From assembly GCF_947258925.1 (NCBI RefSeq), contig NZ_CAMYKG010000042.1, positions 1 to 42,082 on the forward strand: a stretch of DNA of 42,082 nucleotides. The letters are read 5' to 3'. The stretch's first letter is position 1. Every line of letters begins with the position of its first letter. The position numbers were made by a program, and so were the translations under genes. Positions 15,374 through 24,223 of this stretch are shown here, piece after piece. The notes under the pieces were generated by a model, which saw only the letters and a list, made by a program, of their open reading frames with translations, ran no database searches and was not told where the DNA came from. Source of the DNA: an uncultured Eudoraea sp. GTDB taxonomy: Bacteria > Bacteroidota > Bacteroidia > Flavobacteriales > Flavobacteriaceae.

Positions 15374-17536
15374 TTATAAGGTATTCAACTGATTACTTTT
15401 TTTATCTGTACTAATTGTCCAGAAGAACCCAACAAAAAAGAAAGAATCGGCTGGTGGCCGTATGGCCAATCTTTCAAAAACACCATTTGAATTAGGGGTA
15501 TTGGCATATTCATAGTTACTGACATTATTAAAAGAAAGTGCATTGCTCACAGAGAAGTACAGGATTTTTTGCTGATCAATCAGATAAGCCCAGTTAAAAC
15601 TCAGGTTATTATATGGGCTGGTCTTTTCAGCCAGAAAACCCGACGTATTAGGATTATCATATGGTCTTCCGGAACCAAAAGTGTAAGACAAGCCCACCTG
15701 GGATCTGAATTTATCAATCCAATATTTGGTAACCACTGAAAAGCTATGATTTGGGGCAAAGTTTGGTGTTGCTTTTTGGGGATAATTTAGATAATCCCGT
15801 TCCGTATCCAAATATGAATAAGAAACCCAGTAGTCCAAATTTTTAATGCTTTTGTCATCTCTCCAAAAGAGATCCAATCCTGCGGCATATCCACTTCCAT
15901 TATTGTTAAAACCAGAGTCGAATTGAGGTAGGGAGGTATCAAATTTAACAAGGTTTCTGTAGTCCTTATAATAAGCCTCTGCCCTAAAAGTTCTACCGCT
16001 ATTTATAAATTGATAATTTAAAATATAATGTTTGGTTTTGGACATCTCTAAGTCCGTATCATACTTCAAATAATCAATCTTAGGGTTTTGGTAAAAATCT
16101 CCATAGGCCAGTGAAAATTGTCCATAATCCCCACTTTTGTAGGCAAACGAAACCCTGGGCGAAAAGTTAAACTCCTTTAATGCATTTGAATATTCGGCCC
16201 TTGCCCCCAACTTCACTGCAAAATGGTTACTTAAAAAAAGTGATCCTTCAGTAAAAAAAACACTGAGGTTATCGTTGAAATAACTTTCTAAATTTAAATC
16301 ATCCAGAGACTCGAAATTATCTGAATAATCGGTTATAAAATGCTCAACTCCAAAAATGAGATTAAATCGATTTGTAAAACCTTTCCTAATTTTAAATTTT
16401 AAATGTGCAGCAAGCTGATTGGTTTTTATCCTATCCTGGAATATACCTATGTCATTCCCATCGTATGAGATACTGGCTCCGGCTTTAAAAGACCATTCAT
16501 TGGCAAGAAATCTTTTGTAGTTGGTGTTTAGGTAAAAATTACTATTCTTTAATTGATAGGGTACAAATTCCTCGAAATTTATGTTCTCTTGTTCAATATC
16601 AAAATCGGCATGGGTAAAGCCCGCATAAGCCTTGAAGATGCTATTTTCCTTAATACTCCTGAAAACTGCCTCACCGGATAAGGATTCATAAGGTGAATTC
16701 CATAGAACGCCCTGATCCGAAGGAAGTAATGCTTCATAGGGCGCCAGGTTAATATAAGAAGTGTTTATACTAAGGGACTCATCACCCCAAATTTTAGTAT
16801 GGCCAACTCCCAAACCAACACTCATTATGGAAATATCCGTTTTTTCCTGTACAGGTTTATCTTCTGTATTTAGCAATAAAACACTAGACAAAGCTTGTCC
16901 GTATTCCGCGGAATAGCCTCCGGTACTAAAGGTAATACCTTTAAAAAGAAAGGGCGAAAAACGACCCCTTGTAGGTACATTATTTGCAGTAGCATTGTAA
17001 GGTTGAAATACTCGTAAGCCATCAATAAAAACCTGGGTCTCTTCCGCTTCCCCTCCTCTTACAAACAATCTGCCATCTTCGTTTACGGTAGAAGTGCCAG
17101 GCAAAGTCTGGATGGCAGCATAAACATCCCCTAATGCTCCTGCTGTCGTAACAATATCTAAAGGTTTAAGTACAGAAGCCTTTGAATCGCCTCCGGCTTC
17201 ATATGCTCCGGCCGTAAGGGTAACTCCGGTTAAGTTATTTATGGCTTCATTCAAAATTATTTTTTGATCTGAAAAATAACTTACATCAGCAGCTTCCATA
17301 TGAGTTTCATAACCTATCATAGAAACTATTAGCACATGAGTTCCAAGCTCAGATGTAACGAATGAGAAATTTCCGGATGAATCGGTAGAACCCCCATCGT
17401 AGGTGCCTTCCAGATACACATTAGCACCGGCAATAGAATTATCCTTTATATCCTTCACATTGCCCGTTATAGTAACTTGCCCGAATACAGACCAGTAACA
17501 TGGGAGAAAAACCAGTAGCCAGGTAAACCACTTCAT
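15374..17536 (-). CDS. TonB-dependent receptor with carboxypeptidase-like N-terminal domain
   Basis: A 720-aa outer-membrane receptor. Signal peptide 1-19 (ending SVFGQ). Residues about 20-95 form a carboxypeptidase-regulatory-like beta-sandwich (VTITGNVKDIKDNSIAGANV, SMIGYETH). The plug follows (about 120-225) with IQTLPGTSTVNEDGRLFVRGG, VFIDGLRVFQPY and GGYSAEYGQALSSVLLL. The rest is a beta-barrel with YLNTNYKRFL-like strands and many aromatic residues. No SusD gene is adjacent, so it is not a classical polysaccharide-utilisation pair, and the substrate (siderophore, metal chelate, peptide or sugar) is unknown. The chain continues about 14 residues past FFWTIS, so its end is not the usual terminal aromatic. 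It is divergent from the DUF2141 gene. Confidence 0.92.
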   Translation of the reverse strand: MKWFTWLLVFLPCYWSVFGQVTITGNVKDIKDNSIAGANVYLEGTYDGGSTDSSGNFSFVTSELGTHVLIVSMIGYETHMEAADVSYFSDQKIILNEAINNLTGVTLTAGAYEAGGDSKASVLKPLDIVTTAGALGDVYAAIQTLPGTSTVNEDGRLFVRGGEAEETQVFIDGLRVFQPYNATANNVPTRGRFSPFLFKGITFSTGGYSAEYGQALSSVLLLNTEDKPVQEKTDISIMSVGLGVGHTKIWGDESLSINTSYINLAPYEALLPSDQGVLWNSPYESLSGEAVFRSIKENSIFKAYAGFTHADFDIEQENINFEEFVPYQLKNSNFYLNTNYKRFLANEWSFKAGASISYDGNDIGIFQDRIKTNQLAAHLKFKIRKGFTNRFNLIFGVEHFITDYSDNFESLDDLNLESYFNDNLSVFFTEGSLFLSNHFAVKLGARAEYSNALKEFNFSPRVSFAYKSGDYGQFSLAYGDFYQNPKIDYLKYDTDLEMSKTKHYILNYQFINSGRTFRAEAYYKDYRNLVKFDTSLPQFDSGFNNNGSGYAAGLDLFWRDDKSIKNLDYWVSYSYLDTERDYLNYPQKATPNFAPNHSFSVVTKYWIDKFRSQVGLSYTFGSGRPYDNPNTSGFLAEKTSPYNNLSFNWAYLIDQQKILYFSVSNALSFNNVSNYEYANTPNSNGVFERLAIRPPADSFFFVGFFWTISTDKKSNQLNTL

Positions 17537-17685
17537 AACGTAACTATTTGGTGTTATCCTGGCAAAATTGGGTCACTTTTTTGGTAAGCTATAAAGATGT
17601 TTACCCAGCTGTAATTTATTCATGATGAATTGAGGTCCGCCAAAAGGAATACAATTCAATCCCTTTTTATTACAGTTCAGTACTT

Positions 17686-17702
17686 AATAATTTTAAATTA
17701 TT
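17686..17702. repeat. 17-bp palindrome in a divergent promoter region
   Basis: AATAATTT (17686-17693), central T, AAATTATT (17695-17702). The arms are perfect but made only of A and T. It lies 49 nt upstream of the DUF2141 start. It could be an operator or simply AT-rich sequence. Confidence 0.35.
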
Positions 17703-17751
17703 CCGGGTATTTAGAGTTTTGAACTATCATTAACATCTAAACAACAAGGAC

Positions 17752-18171
17752 ATGAAAACATTAGCACTTATTTTAAGTTTCATTATTTCAGGAATCATTG
17801 CAAATGCACAGGACACAGAAGGTGTGTCTATAAGCGTAACTATTGAAAATATTTCAAGCAACAATGGCCAAATTCTTACGGCCCTGCATACTCAGGAAAC
17901 ATTCATGAAAGGCCCGGGTATACAAAATTATATGAATGACGCGAAAGAAGGCAGTATCACCTTTAACTTTGAAAATGTAAAACCCGGATTGTATGCTATT
18001 TCCACGCTTCATGACACCAATGAAAATAAACAAATGGATTATGATTATTCGGGCATGCCCACGGAAAAATATGGGATGAGCAATAGTGAAATGTCTATGG
18101 GACCTCCAACATTTCAGAATGCCCAATTTGAAGTTAAAGAAGAAAATCTTGAGATAAATATTCGACTATAA
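17752..18171 (+). CDS. DUF2141 secreted protein
   Basis: A 139-aa exported protein of the DUF2141 family. Signal peptide 1-19 (ending GIIANAQ). The mature domain shows the family pattern: SVTIENISSNNGQILTALHT, then ITFNFENVKPGLYAISTLHD, NENKQMDYDYSGMPTEKYGM and the C-terminal FQNAQFEVKEENLEINIRL. The conserved P-G-x-Y-A and H-D-x-N-x-N-x-x-x-D motifs are present. It is probably a beta-sandwich in the periplasm; the function is unknown. It often occurs near TonB receptors, and here it is divergent from one (15374-17536), so shared regulation from the 215-nt gap is plausible. A strong hairpin terminator follows. Confidence 0.88.
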   Translation: MKTLALILSFIISGIIANAQDTEGVSISVTIENISSNNGQILTALHTQETFMKGPGIQNYMNDAKEGSITFNFENVKPGLYAISTLHDTNENKQMDYDYSGMPTEKYGMSNSEMSMGPPTFQNAQFEVKEENLEINIRL

Positions 18172-18193
18172 GGTGTAAGGAGAGGTTTGTCTA

Positions 18194-18230
18194 AACACAA
18201 AATGCCCGAATTGAACGGGCATTTTGTGTT
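18194..18230. terminator. Strong bidirectional terminator
   Basis: AACACAAAATGCCCG (18194-18208) pairs perfectly over 15 bp with CGGGCATTTTGTGTT (18216-18230) around a 7-nt loop. It lies between convergent genes (DUF2141 and dps). T-rich arms on both strands suit termination in either direction. Confidence 0.85.
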
Positions 18231-18297
18231 CTATAAAGAGGGCCACTGAAAAAATGAAACATGAGCAGCCCTACTCCAAAATTTTAATGATGGTATT

Positions 18298-18780
18298 TTA
18301 AATCTCTTCTGCCAACCAGGCTTTCATCATCCATACCGTTTTTTCCTGTTCCGTAATAAAATCACTCATCATCGAATTAGTTCCCTCATCATTGGCTTCA
18401 TCCGAATCAGCCAGGATTTTACGTTCAATTATTAGTAGTTCCTTGATGGAATTGACTATTAATTTAATGGCCTCCTCATCCTTTCGTACATTTTTACCAA
18501 TGGGTACTATAGAATGTGCCCTATAGTCTTCAAAAGTGTGCAGTGGGACTTCACCAAGCGTTAAAATACGTTCAGCAATTTCATCAACTTTGAGATTTGC
18601 ATCATTGTACAGTTCTTCAAATTTTACGTGTAAGTCAAAAAAACTTTTTCCTTTAATATTCCAGTGAATTCCCCTTAGGTTTTGATAGTAAGTTTGAAAA
18701 TTAGCTAACAATTCGTTCAAATCTTTACTGAGTGCCTTGGATTTAGCAGCATTAAGACCAATACTATTTAATTTCTCCAT
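18298..18780 (-). CDS. dps: Dps-family ferritin-like DNA protection protein
   Basis: A 160-aa four-helix protein of the Dps family, which stores iron as a dodecamer and uses H2O2 to oxidise Fe(II). The ferroxidase ligands have the family spacing: His39 (RGIHWNIKG), His51 (DLHVKFEEL), then Asp66 and Glu70 (KVDEIAERI). Distances of 12, 15 and 4 residues match those of known Dps ferroxidase sites. The protein is cytoplasmic. There is no long basic N-terminal tail, so DNA binding may be weak. It is divergent from a damaged oxyR gene 96 nt away, the usual arrangement for peroxide control, and the gap contains a dyad. Confidence 0.94.
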   Translation of the reverse strand: MEKLNSIGLNAAKSKALSKDLNELLANFQTYYQNLRGIHWNIKGKSFFDLHVKFEELYNDANLKVDEIAERILTLGEVPLHTFEDYRAHSIVPIGKNVRKDEEAIKLIVNSIKELLIIERKILADSDEANDEGTNSMMSDFITEQEKTVWMMKAWLAEEI

Positions 18781-18805
18781 TTTAATATTATTTTCTATAA
18801 AATTA

Positions 18806-18857
18806 ACAAATATCTATCTTCCTTAATATAAATTTTATTGATAGTTTTTATATTTGT
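18806..18857. promoter_or_regulatory. Dyad between dps and oxyR, candidate OxyR operator
   Basis: ACAAATAT (18806-18813) and CTATC (18814-18818) are mirrored by GATAG (18840-18844) and ATATTTGT (18850-18857), with an extra TTTTT between the right-hand parts. It sits in the divergent gap, where an autoregulating OxyR would bind. The site contains a perfect TATATTTG (-7-like) at 18849-18856 reading toward oxyR, but the nearest TTG is only 8 nt upstream of it. Confidence 0.4.
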
Positions 18858-18876
18858 ATTACTCAAAATTATACAG

Positions 18877-19789
18877 ATGACCATTACACAATTGCAATAC
18901 GTTTTGGCTGTTGCAGAATACCAGAATTTTACGCTGGCCGCTGAGTATGCAGGTACAAAAACTTGAAGATGAATTAGATGTTCTGATTTTTGACAGAAGC
19001 AAAAAACCTATCCGAATTACCGAGGCGGGTGAAAAAATTGTTGCACAAGCAAAAAACATTGTCAATGAAGCCGAACGAATAAAAGATATAGTAGATCAGG
19101 AAAAAGGGTTTATAGGAGGCGAATATACTTTGGGTATAATACCAACAGTAATGCCCACATTACTTCCAATGTTTCTCAAAACTTTTATCAACAAATACCC
19201 CAAAGTAAATCTGATCATTAAGGAGCAAAGCACGGAAACCCTAATAAGGAATATCCATGAAGGGCATTTGGACGCGGCCATTGCTGCAACACCACTGGAA
19301 ATTGAATATATTATAGAACGCCCTTTATACTACGAACCTTTTGTTGGTTACGTTCCGGATAATCATAGACTGAGGGGTGCAGCAAAACTTAATCCGAGCG
19401 ATTTAGATATCAACGATATCTTGTTGCTAAAAGACGGGCATTGTTTTCGTGATGGAATAATTAACCTTTGTAAGACCCCAAAAAAATATGAGGATGAGCA
19501 TTTCCAATTGCAAAGCGGTAGTTTTGAAACTTTGGTAAGTCTGGCGGATGAAAATATGGGTATGACCCTTTTACCTTACCTCAATACGCTGGAATTAGAT
19601 GAAAAGAAAAAGAAAAATTTGAAATATTTCAACAAGCCCTCACCGGCCAGGGAAGTAAGCCTTATTTATCACAAGAGCGAACTTAAAATACAGATTACCA
19701 ATGCACTAAAAGATGTGATTTCGGGAATTGTACGCGGAGCGATAGCTTTTCAGGATGTAAAAATTATCAGTCCCATTCAAAAAAATTAA
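18877..19789 (+). pseudogene. oxyR: oxyR, LysR-family peroxide regulator, frame-broken by an internal deletion
   Basis: Translation from the ATG at 18877 gives MTITQLQYVLAVAEYQNFTL and then runs to a TGA at 18964-18966. In the +1 frame the normal OxyR sequence resumes at 18941 with LSMQVQKLEDELDVLIFDRS and continues to 19789. Compared with OxyR proteins, the segment equivalent to AExCxVxQPT, the HTH recognition region, is missing. A deletion of about 29 nt at 18940/18941 explains both the lost residues and the frame change. The effector domain is intact and keeps the redox pair DGHCFRDGIINLC, with the same 8-residue spacing as Cys199/Cys208 of E. coli OxyR. As written the gene cannot make a DNA-binding regulator. 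A sequencing or assembly error is the alternative. Confidence 0.88.
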
Positions 19790-19812
19790 AAGCCACCTTT
19801 TTAGGTGGCTTT
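19789..19812. terminator. Bidirectional terminator
   Basis: AAAGCCACCT (19789-19798), loop TTTT, AGGTGGCTTT (19803-19812). It overlaps the oxyR stop and serves the convergent small gene ending at 19817. Confidence 0.85.
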
Positions 19813-19816
19813 AAGA

Positions 19817-20014
19817 TTATGCGTTTAGATAAATTAATGTGGGTTGTAACTCTGGTTTATCTGTAATAAAATTTTGCAACCAGACTTTCAATTCTTCAAT
19901 TTCGTCAGGTAAAAGTTTAGAAATTGCTTTTTTCAGTTCTTTACTAAAGAGTTTTACATCAAAACTAACTTTTTGAAGTACCGTTTTATAATACTCCAGC
20001 ATTGATTTAGCCAT
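19817..20014 (-). CDS. Small helical protein, unknown
   Basis: A 65-aa protein (MAKSMLEYYKTVLQKVSFDV start) that appears wholly helical, with a Lys-rich first half (FSKELKKAISKLLPDEIEEL) and a tryptophan in LKVWLQNFI. There is no signal peptide or membrane segment. It is flanked by a terminator on its 3' side and 124 nt of AT-rich DNA on its 5' side, with codon use like its neighbours, so I believe it is a real gene. I cannot name its function. Such short cytoplasmic proteins recur in Flavobacteriia, but I cannot cite a family. Confidence 0.65.
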   Translation of the reverse strand: MAKSMLEYYKTVLQKVSFDVKLFSKELKKAISKLLPDEIEELKVWLQNFITDKPELQPTLIYLNA

Positions 20015-20138
20015 ATTAAAAATCTGTTTTAATTGTGATTGTTAAGTCAAAAATAACCAAAAAAAGCTATATATTATTGCGTACATTTCGTTAAAAATTG
20101 AATAAATTCATGTTAAGGTCTGTGATCTCACCAAGCAT

Positions 20139-21449
20139 ATGAAGATAACTAAGTTGAAAAAAATACTACTTATTTGCTCTTTATCATATTTCACTCTTTT
20201 TACTGGAGCCTGTACATCGACTAAAGTTGTTAGAAAATTAAACAAAACTGTTACAGGTACTTTAAAGCTGGAAACTTTCCAAAATCACTTTACGGGGATT
20301 ATGATCTATGATCCAATTGCCATGGATACTTTATACCGTTTCAACAGCGATAAATATTTTACCCCGGCGAGTAATACAAAAATTTTTACCCTTTATTCCT
20401 CCTTGGTCATGCTGCCCAAAAACCTGCCGGCATTGAAATATTGTATTATCAAGGACTCCTTGTTTATAGAAGGTACAGGTGATCCATCAATGCTTCATCC
20501 ATTTTTTAAGGATAGTACGGTAATACAATTTCTAAAAGGTTTTAAAAATATAGCATTAAACCAAAGTAACTTCACAGACAGCCGTTATGGGCCGGGATGG
20601 GCCTGGGAGGATTACGATGGATATTATTCTCCCGAGCGAAGTGCTTTGCCAATTTTTGGCAATGTGGTGACCATATCTCACACCGATACATTAACTGATG
20701 CTTTAAATATATACCCAAATTCTTTTAAGGATAATGTTAGACTCTTGAAGCATCCTAAGAACAGGGATATTTCCACTAATATTTTCTATTTTGATCCACA
20801 AAGGAAGGACACACTGGAAATCCCTTTTAAGCTGGATAATGAAATTGTCCGGGTACTTTTAGAGGAGGCTTTAGACAAAAAAATAGGATTAACGAACAAT
20901 ATCCCCTGTGAAAACAAAATGGTACTGCCCGGTCTACCCACGGATAGCATTAATAAAAGGATGATGCAGGAAAGTGATAATTTTTTAGCGGAACAATTAT
21001 TACTTCTTGCTTCATCAACTTTGTCAGACTCATTAAACACTGAAATTACCATTGGGCATATGTTAGAAAATCATCTGCAAGAATTAAATCAGCCCCCCAG
21101 ATGGGTGGATGGGTCCGGACTCTCGAGGTACAACCTTTTTACTCCCGAATCCATGGTATATGTTTTAAATGCGATGTATAAGGAATTTCCAAAAGATCGA
21201 TTATTCAGTTTATTTGCCGAGGGCGGTGTTTCGGGCACAATTACCGACTGGTACCCTGGTAATCCTGATTCTTATGTTTATGCCAAAACAGGAACACTGG
21301 GTAATAATCATAATATTAGTGGCTATCTGATAACAAAATCAGGTAAAACCCTAATCTTCAGTTTTATGAATAATCATTTTACAAATTCTACCAGTGAGGT
21401 AAAAGAACAAATGGAATATCTATTTAAATGGATAAGGGATAACCTTTAA
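20139..21449 (+). CDS. dacB: D-alanyl-D-alanine carboxypeptidase/endopeptidase (PBP4, peptidase S13), lipoprotein
   Basis: A 436-aa low-molecular-weight penicillin-binding protein. The N-terminus has a lipobox (LFTGACTS, Cys25), so it is probably a periplasm-facing lipoprotein. The three active-site motifs are present: SNTK (Ser78-Lys81) in PASNTKIF, SDN (279-281) in MQESDNFLAEQL, and KTG (383-385) in YAKTGTLGN. It should trim or cleave peptidoglycan peptides. It is shorter than some PBP4 proteins, with a compact insert between the first two motifs. It is convergent with the Nudix gene, and their stop codons overlap by 4 nt (21446-21449). Confidence 0.93.
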   Translation: MKITKLKKILLICSLSYFTLFTGACTSTKVVRKLNKTVTGTLKLETFQNHFTGIMIYDPIAMDTLYRFNSDKYFTPASNTKIFTLYSSLVMLPKNLPALKYCIIKDSLFIEGTGDPSMLHPFFKDSTVIQFLKGFKNIALNQSNFTDSRYGPGWAWEDYDGYYSPERSALPIFGNVVTISHTDTLTDALNIYPNSFKDNVRLLKHPKNRDISTNIFYFDPQRKDTLEIPFKLDNEIVRVLLEEALDKKIGLTNNIPCENKMVLPGLPTDSINKRMMQESDNFLAEQLLLLASSTLSDSLNTEITIGHMLENHLQELNQPPRWVDGSGLSRYNLFTPESMVYVLNAMYKEFPKDRLFSLFAEGGVSGTITDWYPGNPDSYVYAKTGTLGNNHNISGYLITKSGKTLIFSFMNNHFTNSTSEVKEQMEYLFKWIRDNL

Positions 21450-22027
21450 AGTAAGTGGTTTAAACTGGCATATTGTAACAACATAATCGTTTTTGCATCT
21501 TTGATTTCCCCATTCACTAGCATCCCCATGGCTTTATCAAATGAGATTTCCAATACCTCAATATTCTCACTTTCATCTTCAGCACCTCCGCCTTCTCCTA
21601 TTTTCATTTGATCTTCATATTCCCCGATAAAGAAGTGTAGTATTTCGGTTACAGATCCGGGAGACATATAGGATTCAAATACTTTCTGCACCTGGTTTAT
21701 TTTGTAACCGGTTTCTTCCTCCACTTCTTTTTTAATACAGTCCTCCGGATGAGCCCCATCCAAAAGACCCGCACATACTTCTATCATCATTCCGGATGTA
21801 TTTCCATTGACATAAGTGGGCATTCTGAATTGTTTAGTAAGGATAATGCTGCCTTTTTTCTTATTAATCAATAAAATAGCCGCGCCATTTCCCCGATCAT
21901 ATACTTCGCGCATCTGATTCTCCCAATGCCCGTCGCTCTTTTGATATTCATAGGTGTACTTGTATAAAGTATACCAATTATCTGATAAAACCTCTTTTCT
22001 GATCTTTTGGATGTTGCTTTTACTCAT
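21446..22027 (-). CDS. nudK: Nudix hydrolase, NudK/ADP-sugar pyrophosphatase-like
   Basis: A 193-aa Nudix hydrolase close to GDP-mannose pyrophosphatase NudK. It has the NudK-like N-terminus (VLSDNWYTLYKYTYEYQKSD), RGNGAAILLIN, TKQFRMPTYVNGN, and the Nudix box from GLLDGAHPEDCIKKEVEEET (87-106) to GY, followed by YMSPGSVTEILHFFIGEY (120-137). It would hydrolyse nucleoside-diphosphate sugars to sugar phosphate and NMP in the cytoplasm. The substrate preference is inferred from similarity. It is the last gene of a minus-strand run with DUF2461, AIM24 and DUF4442 genes, 37 nt after the DUF2461 stop. Confidence 0.85.
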   Translation of the reverse strand: MSKSNIQKIRKEVLSDNWYTLYKYTYEYQKSDGHWENQMREVYDRGNGAAILLINKKKGSIILTKQFRMPTYVNGNTSGMMIEVCAGLLDGAHPEDCIKKEVEEETGYKINQVQKVFESYMSPGSVTEILHFFIGEYEDQMKIGEGGGAEDESENIEVLEISFDKAMGMLVNGEIKDAKTIMLLQYASLNHLL

Positions 22028-22064
22028 GTTGACTGAGTTCCATTTTAAGGTGAATAAAGTTTGA

Positions 22065-22718
22065 TTAGACTGTTAGTGCATTGTTCAAATACCTTCTAAA
22101 AGGAAGCATTTCTTTATAAACATCAATAATACTTTCTTTAAAATCATCACTTAAAACCTGTTCTTTGGTAAGGGGGTAAACCACCCCAAAAGATTTGTGC
22201 TGTAATAAGTCAAGGTAAGGATGCTCTTTGGTAAACCCCTTAGGGGCAGATTTCAACTTTTCATCAACATATAGAGAACCAAAGCTGGTTTTAAATGATT
22301 CTTTATTTATGATTTTCAATAATTCTTCCCCATTATAATCTATGGCATCCCTTATACTTCGGAGCGCCTTTGGTTCTGGTCGCCAAATACCCCCTGCAAG
22401 CAAAGATTCATTTATCCCAATCTGAATATAGAAATCCCCTGTACCGGGTGCTTTATCTAATCCGGCCCCAAAGTGATCCTTATAAACCGGTTTATTTGGA
22501 TGGAACATGAGGTTATTATTAATCCTGTTGATTCCTTTTTTGCCGGGAGTAGGATAATAATATTGGTCTAAACCAGCCAGGGTTTGATCCACATCATCAA
22601 GCCATAGAATGAATTCTTCCCTGATTTCCCTGTACCTCTTTCGGTTATTATCCATCCAGAGCTTGGAGTTATTCTTTGCTAAAGCCTCTAAGAAATCAAA
22701 TAGTTTTTTAAAATCCAT
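22065..22718 (-). CDS. DUF2461 domain protein
   Basis: A 217-aa protein of the DUF2461 (TIGR02453) family. Segments typical of the family are FLEALAKNNSKLWMDNNRKR (about 9-28), RINNNLMFHPNKPVYKDHFG (85-104), FYIQIGINESLLAGGIWRPE and SAPKGFTKEHPYLDLLQHKS. It is cytoplasmic, with no signal peptide. The family function is not established. It starts 40 nt after the AIM24-like gene and is followed 37 nt later by the Nudix gene. Confidence 0.88.
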   Translation of the reverse strand: MDFKKLFDFLEALAKNNSKLWMDNNRKRYREIREEFILWLDDVDQTLAGLDQYYYPTPGKKGINRINNNLMFHPNKPVYKDHFGAGLDKAPGTGDFYIQIGINESLLAGGIWRPEPKALRSIRDAIDYNGEELLKIINKESFKTSFGSLYVDEKLKSAPKGFTKEHPYLDLLQHKSFGVVYPLTKEQVLSDDFKESIIDVYKEMLPFRRYLNNALTV

Positions 22719-22758
22719 CAGGAAACCAGTCTAGTATCTATTTGTATTGGAATTTTGT

Positions 22759-23559
22759 TCAGAAACGGTTGTCGCCGTCCAGAAGATCCCCCAATCCTCC
22801 TAAAATACTACCTTCGCCTTTGTCCTTTCCCCCTCCTTTAGGTGCAGCCGCCAAAACTCTTCCGGCCAGCCTGCTAAAAGGCAGAGATTGAATATAGACC
22901 GTTCCGGGACCTCTCAAAGAGGCGAAGAAAAGGCCTTCACCACCAAATACGGTATTTTTGATTCCTCCAACAAACTCAATATCATAGTCAATATCCTTTG
23001 TAAATCCAACAATACAACCCGTATCCACTTTTAAAATCTCACCGGGACCTAATTCTTTCTTGGCGAGGGTACCACCGGCATGAACAAAAGCCATACCATC
23101 TCCTTCCAGTTTTTGCATAATAAAACCTTCCCCACCAAACAAACCCCTGCCAAGGCGTTTAGAAAATTCTATTCCAATTGAAACCCCTTTAGCCGCGCAG
23201 AGAAAAGCATCTTTCTGACAAATAAACTTTCCCTGTTTTTCGGATAAATCAATCGGTACTATCTTCCCCGGATATGGAGAAGCAAAACTAACTTCTTTTT
23301 TAGACTGACTAACATTTAAAAAAGCAGTCATGAATAAGCTCTCACCTGTAAGTATGCGCTTACCAGCGGAAAATATCTTTCCAAGAACACTGTTATCCTG
23401 ATTTGATCCATCTCCAAAAATGGTATCCATCTGTATATCTGTGTCCATCATCATAAAGCTGCCAGCCTCGGCAACCACTGCTTCTTGCGGATCCAGTTCT
23501 ATTTCTACATATTGCATTTCTTCCCCGTAAATCTGATAGTCTATTTCGTGTGCATTCAT
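22759..23559 (-). CDS. AIM24 / TIGR00266 family protein
   Basis: A 266-aa beta-rich protein of the TIGR00266/AIM24 family. Visible family features are [20 protein letters not shown] at the start, [38 protein letters not shown], a [20 protein letters not shown] strand and [17 protein letters not shown]. The tail is rich in Gly and Lys ([18 protein letters not shown]). The fold in this family is a double-stranded beta-barrel and the role is unclear; the eukaryotic relative acts in mitochondria. There is no signal peptide. It is probably co-transcribed with the DUF4442 gene upstream and DUF2461 downstream. Confidence 0.88.
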   Translation of the reverse strand: MNAHEIDYQIYGEEMQYVEIELDPQEAVVAEAGSFMMMDTDIQMDTIFGDGSNQDNSVLGKIFSAGKRILTGESLFMTAFLNVSQSKKEVSFASPYPGKIVPIDLSEKQGKFICQKDAFLCAAKGVSIGIEFSKRLGRGLFGGEGFIMQKLEGDGMAFVHAGGTLAKKELGPGEILKVDTGCIVGFTKDIDYDIEFVGGIKNTVFGGEGLFFASLRGPGTVYIQSLPFSRLAGRVLAAAPKGGGKDKGEGSILGGLGDLLDGDNRF

Positions 23560-23635
23560 TATTAAAATTTTAGGTTAACATTAATTAGTTGATTTTAATA
23601 GCAAAATGTTACAATATCACATCACATTACAAAAA

Positions 23636-24091
23636 TCAGCTTCTTAGTTTTACAGTCCACTCAAAATCAAAAGTAGAAACCACAAGTCCCTGTTCGTTTA
23701 ATCCCACGGATTTCATCCAAAAGGTTTGGCCCTCTCCGGTGGCTATTGTTTGGTCCAATGCTTCTTTTATTTTATGTCCATCTTGGCAGGTGAAGGTGAT
23801 CTTACCCGTTGCCTTTTTAGAAAAATTCGCTTTATTATTGGCTACAAGCATGGATATATTTTTCCCGCGCTCCCTAATTTGTGTACTTACCATAGCCCCG
23901 GTTGAAAATTCAGCCGCCATTCCCTGTACAGCCCAGAACATAGATTTAAAAGGATTCTGATTAAACCACCTGTGTTTTACCGTAACTATGGCTTTTTCAT
24001 GATCTATATATCGAAGACGTACACCACTCCACCAGGCCGATGGTAACTTAAAAAATATATAGACATTGAATTTCCCGGCGTTCATGCTCAT
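23636..24091 (-). CDS. DUF4442 hotdog-fold protein (thioesterase-like)
   Basis: A 151-aa protein of the DUF4442 family, which has the hotdog thioesterase fold. Characteristic segments are FKLPSAWWSGVRLRYIDHEK, HRWFNQNPFKSMFWAVQGMA (the central helix) and AEFSTGAMV. The helix region with Asn-Pro-x-x-Ser-Met-x-x-Ala is family-like. The substrate is presumed to be an acyl-CoA or similar thioester, but no activity can be read from the sequence. It heads a minus-strand run and is divergent from the DUF4870 gene; the 132-nt gap holds a good promoter for the plus-strand gene. Confidence 0.82.
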   Translation of the reverse strand: MSMNAGKFNVYIFFKLPSAWWSGVRLRYIDHEKAIVTVKHRWFNQNPFKSMFWAVQGMAAEFSTGAMVSTQIRERGKNISMLVANNKANFSKKATGKITFTCQDGHKIKEALDQTIATGEGQTFWMKSVGLNEQGLVVSTFDFEWTVKLRS

Positions 24092-24171
24092 TGAAACTAA
24101 AATATTTGTAAATGTAGAGATTATTGTTCAACCAATAAATGTTAAATTAGTGTTAAATTATAGTACTATGT

Positions 24172-24204
24172 TTTGCACAATACCTTCTTTTGTATATATA
24201 TTTG
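24172..24204 (+). promoter_or_regulatory. Bacteroidota-type promoter of the DUF4870-PadR-PspC operon
   Basis: TTTG at 24172-24175 (-33 element), then 21 nt, then TATATTTG at 24197-24204, an exact match to the TAnnTTTG -7 box. Transcription should start about 5 nt downstream, leaving a leader of about 15 nt before the ATG at 24224. Confidence 0.6.
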
Positions 24205-24223
24205 CATAAGAAACTAATATGCC

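Noticed and set aside
15374..17536. Treating the TonB receptor as part of a polysaccharide utilisation locus
   Set aside because: There is no SusD-like gene and no glycoside hydrolase nearby.
18838..18856. TTG-N8-TATATTTG as a complete promoter for oxyR
   Set aside because: The spacing of 8 nt is far below the usual 17-23 nt, so only the -7-like box is noted.
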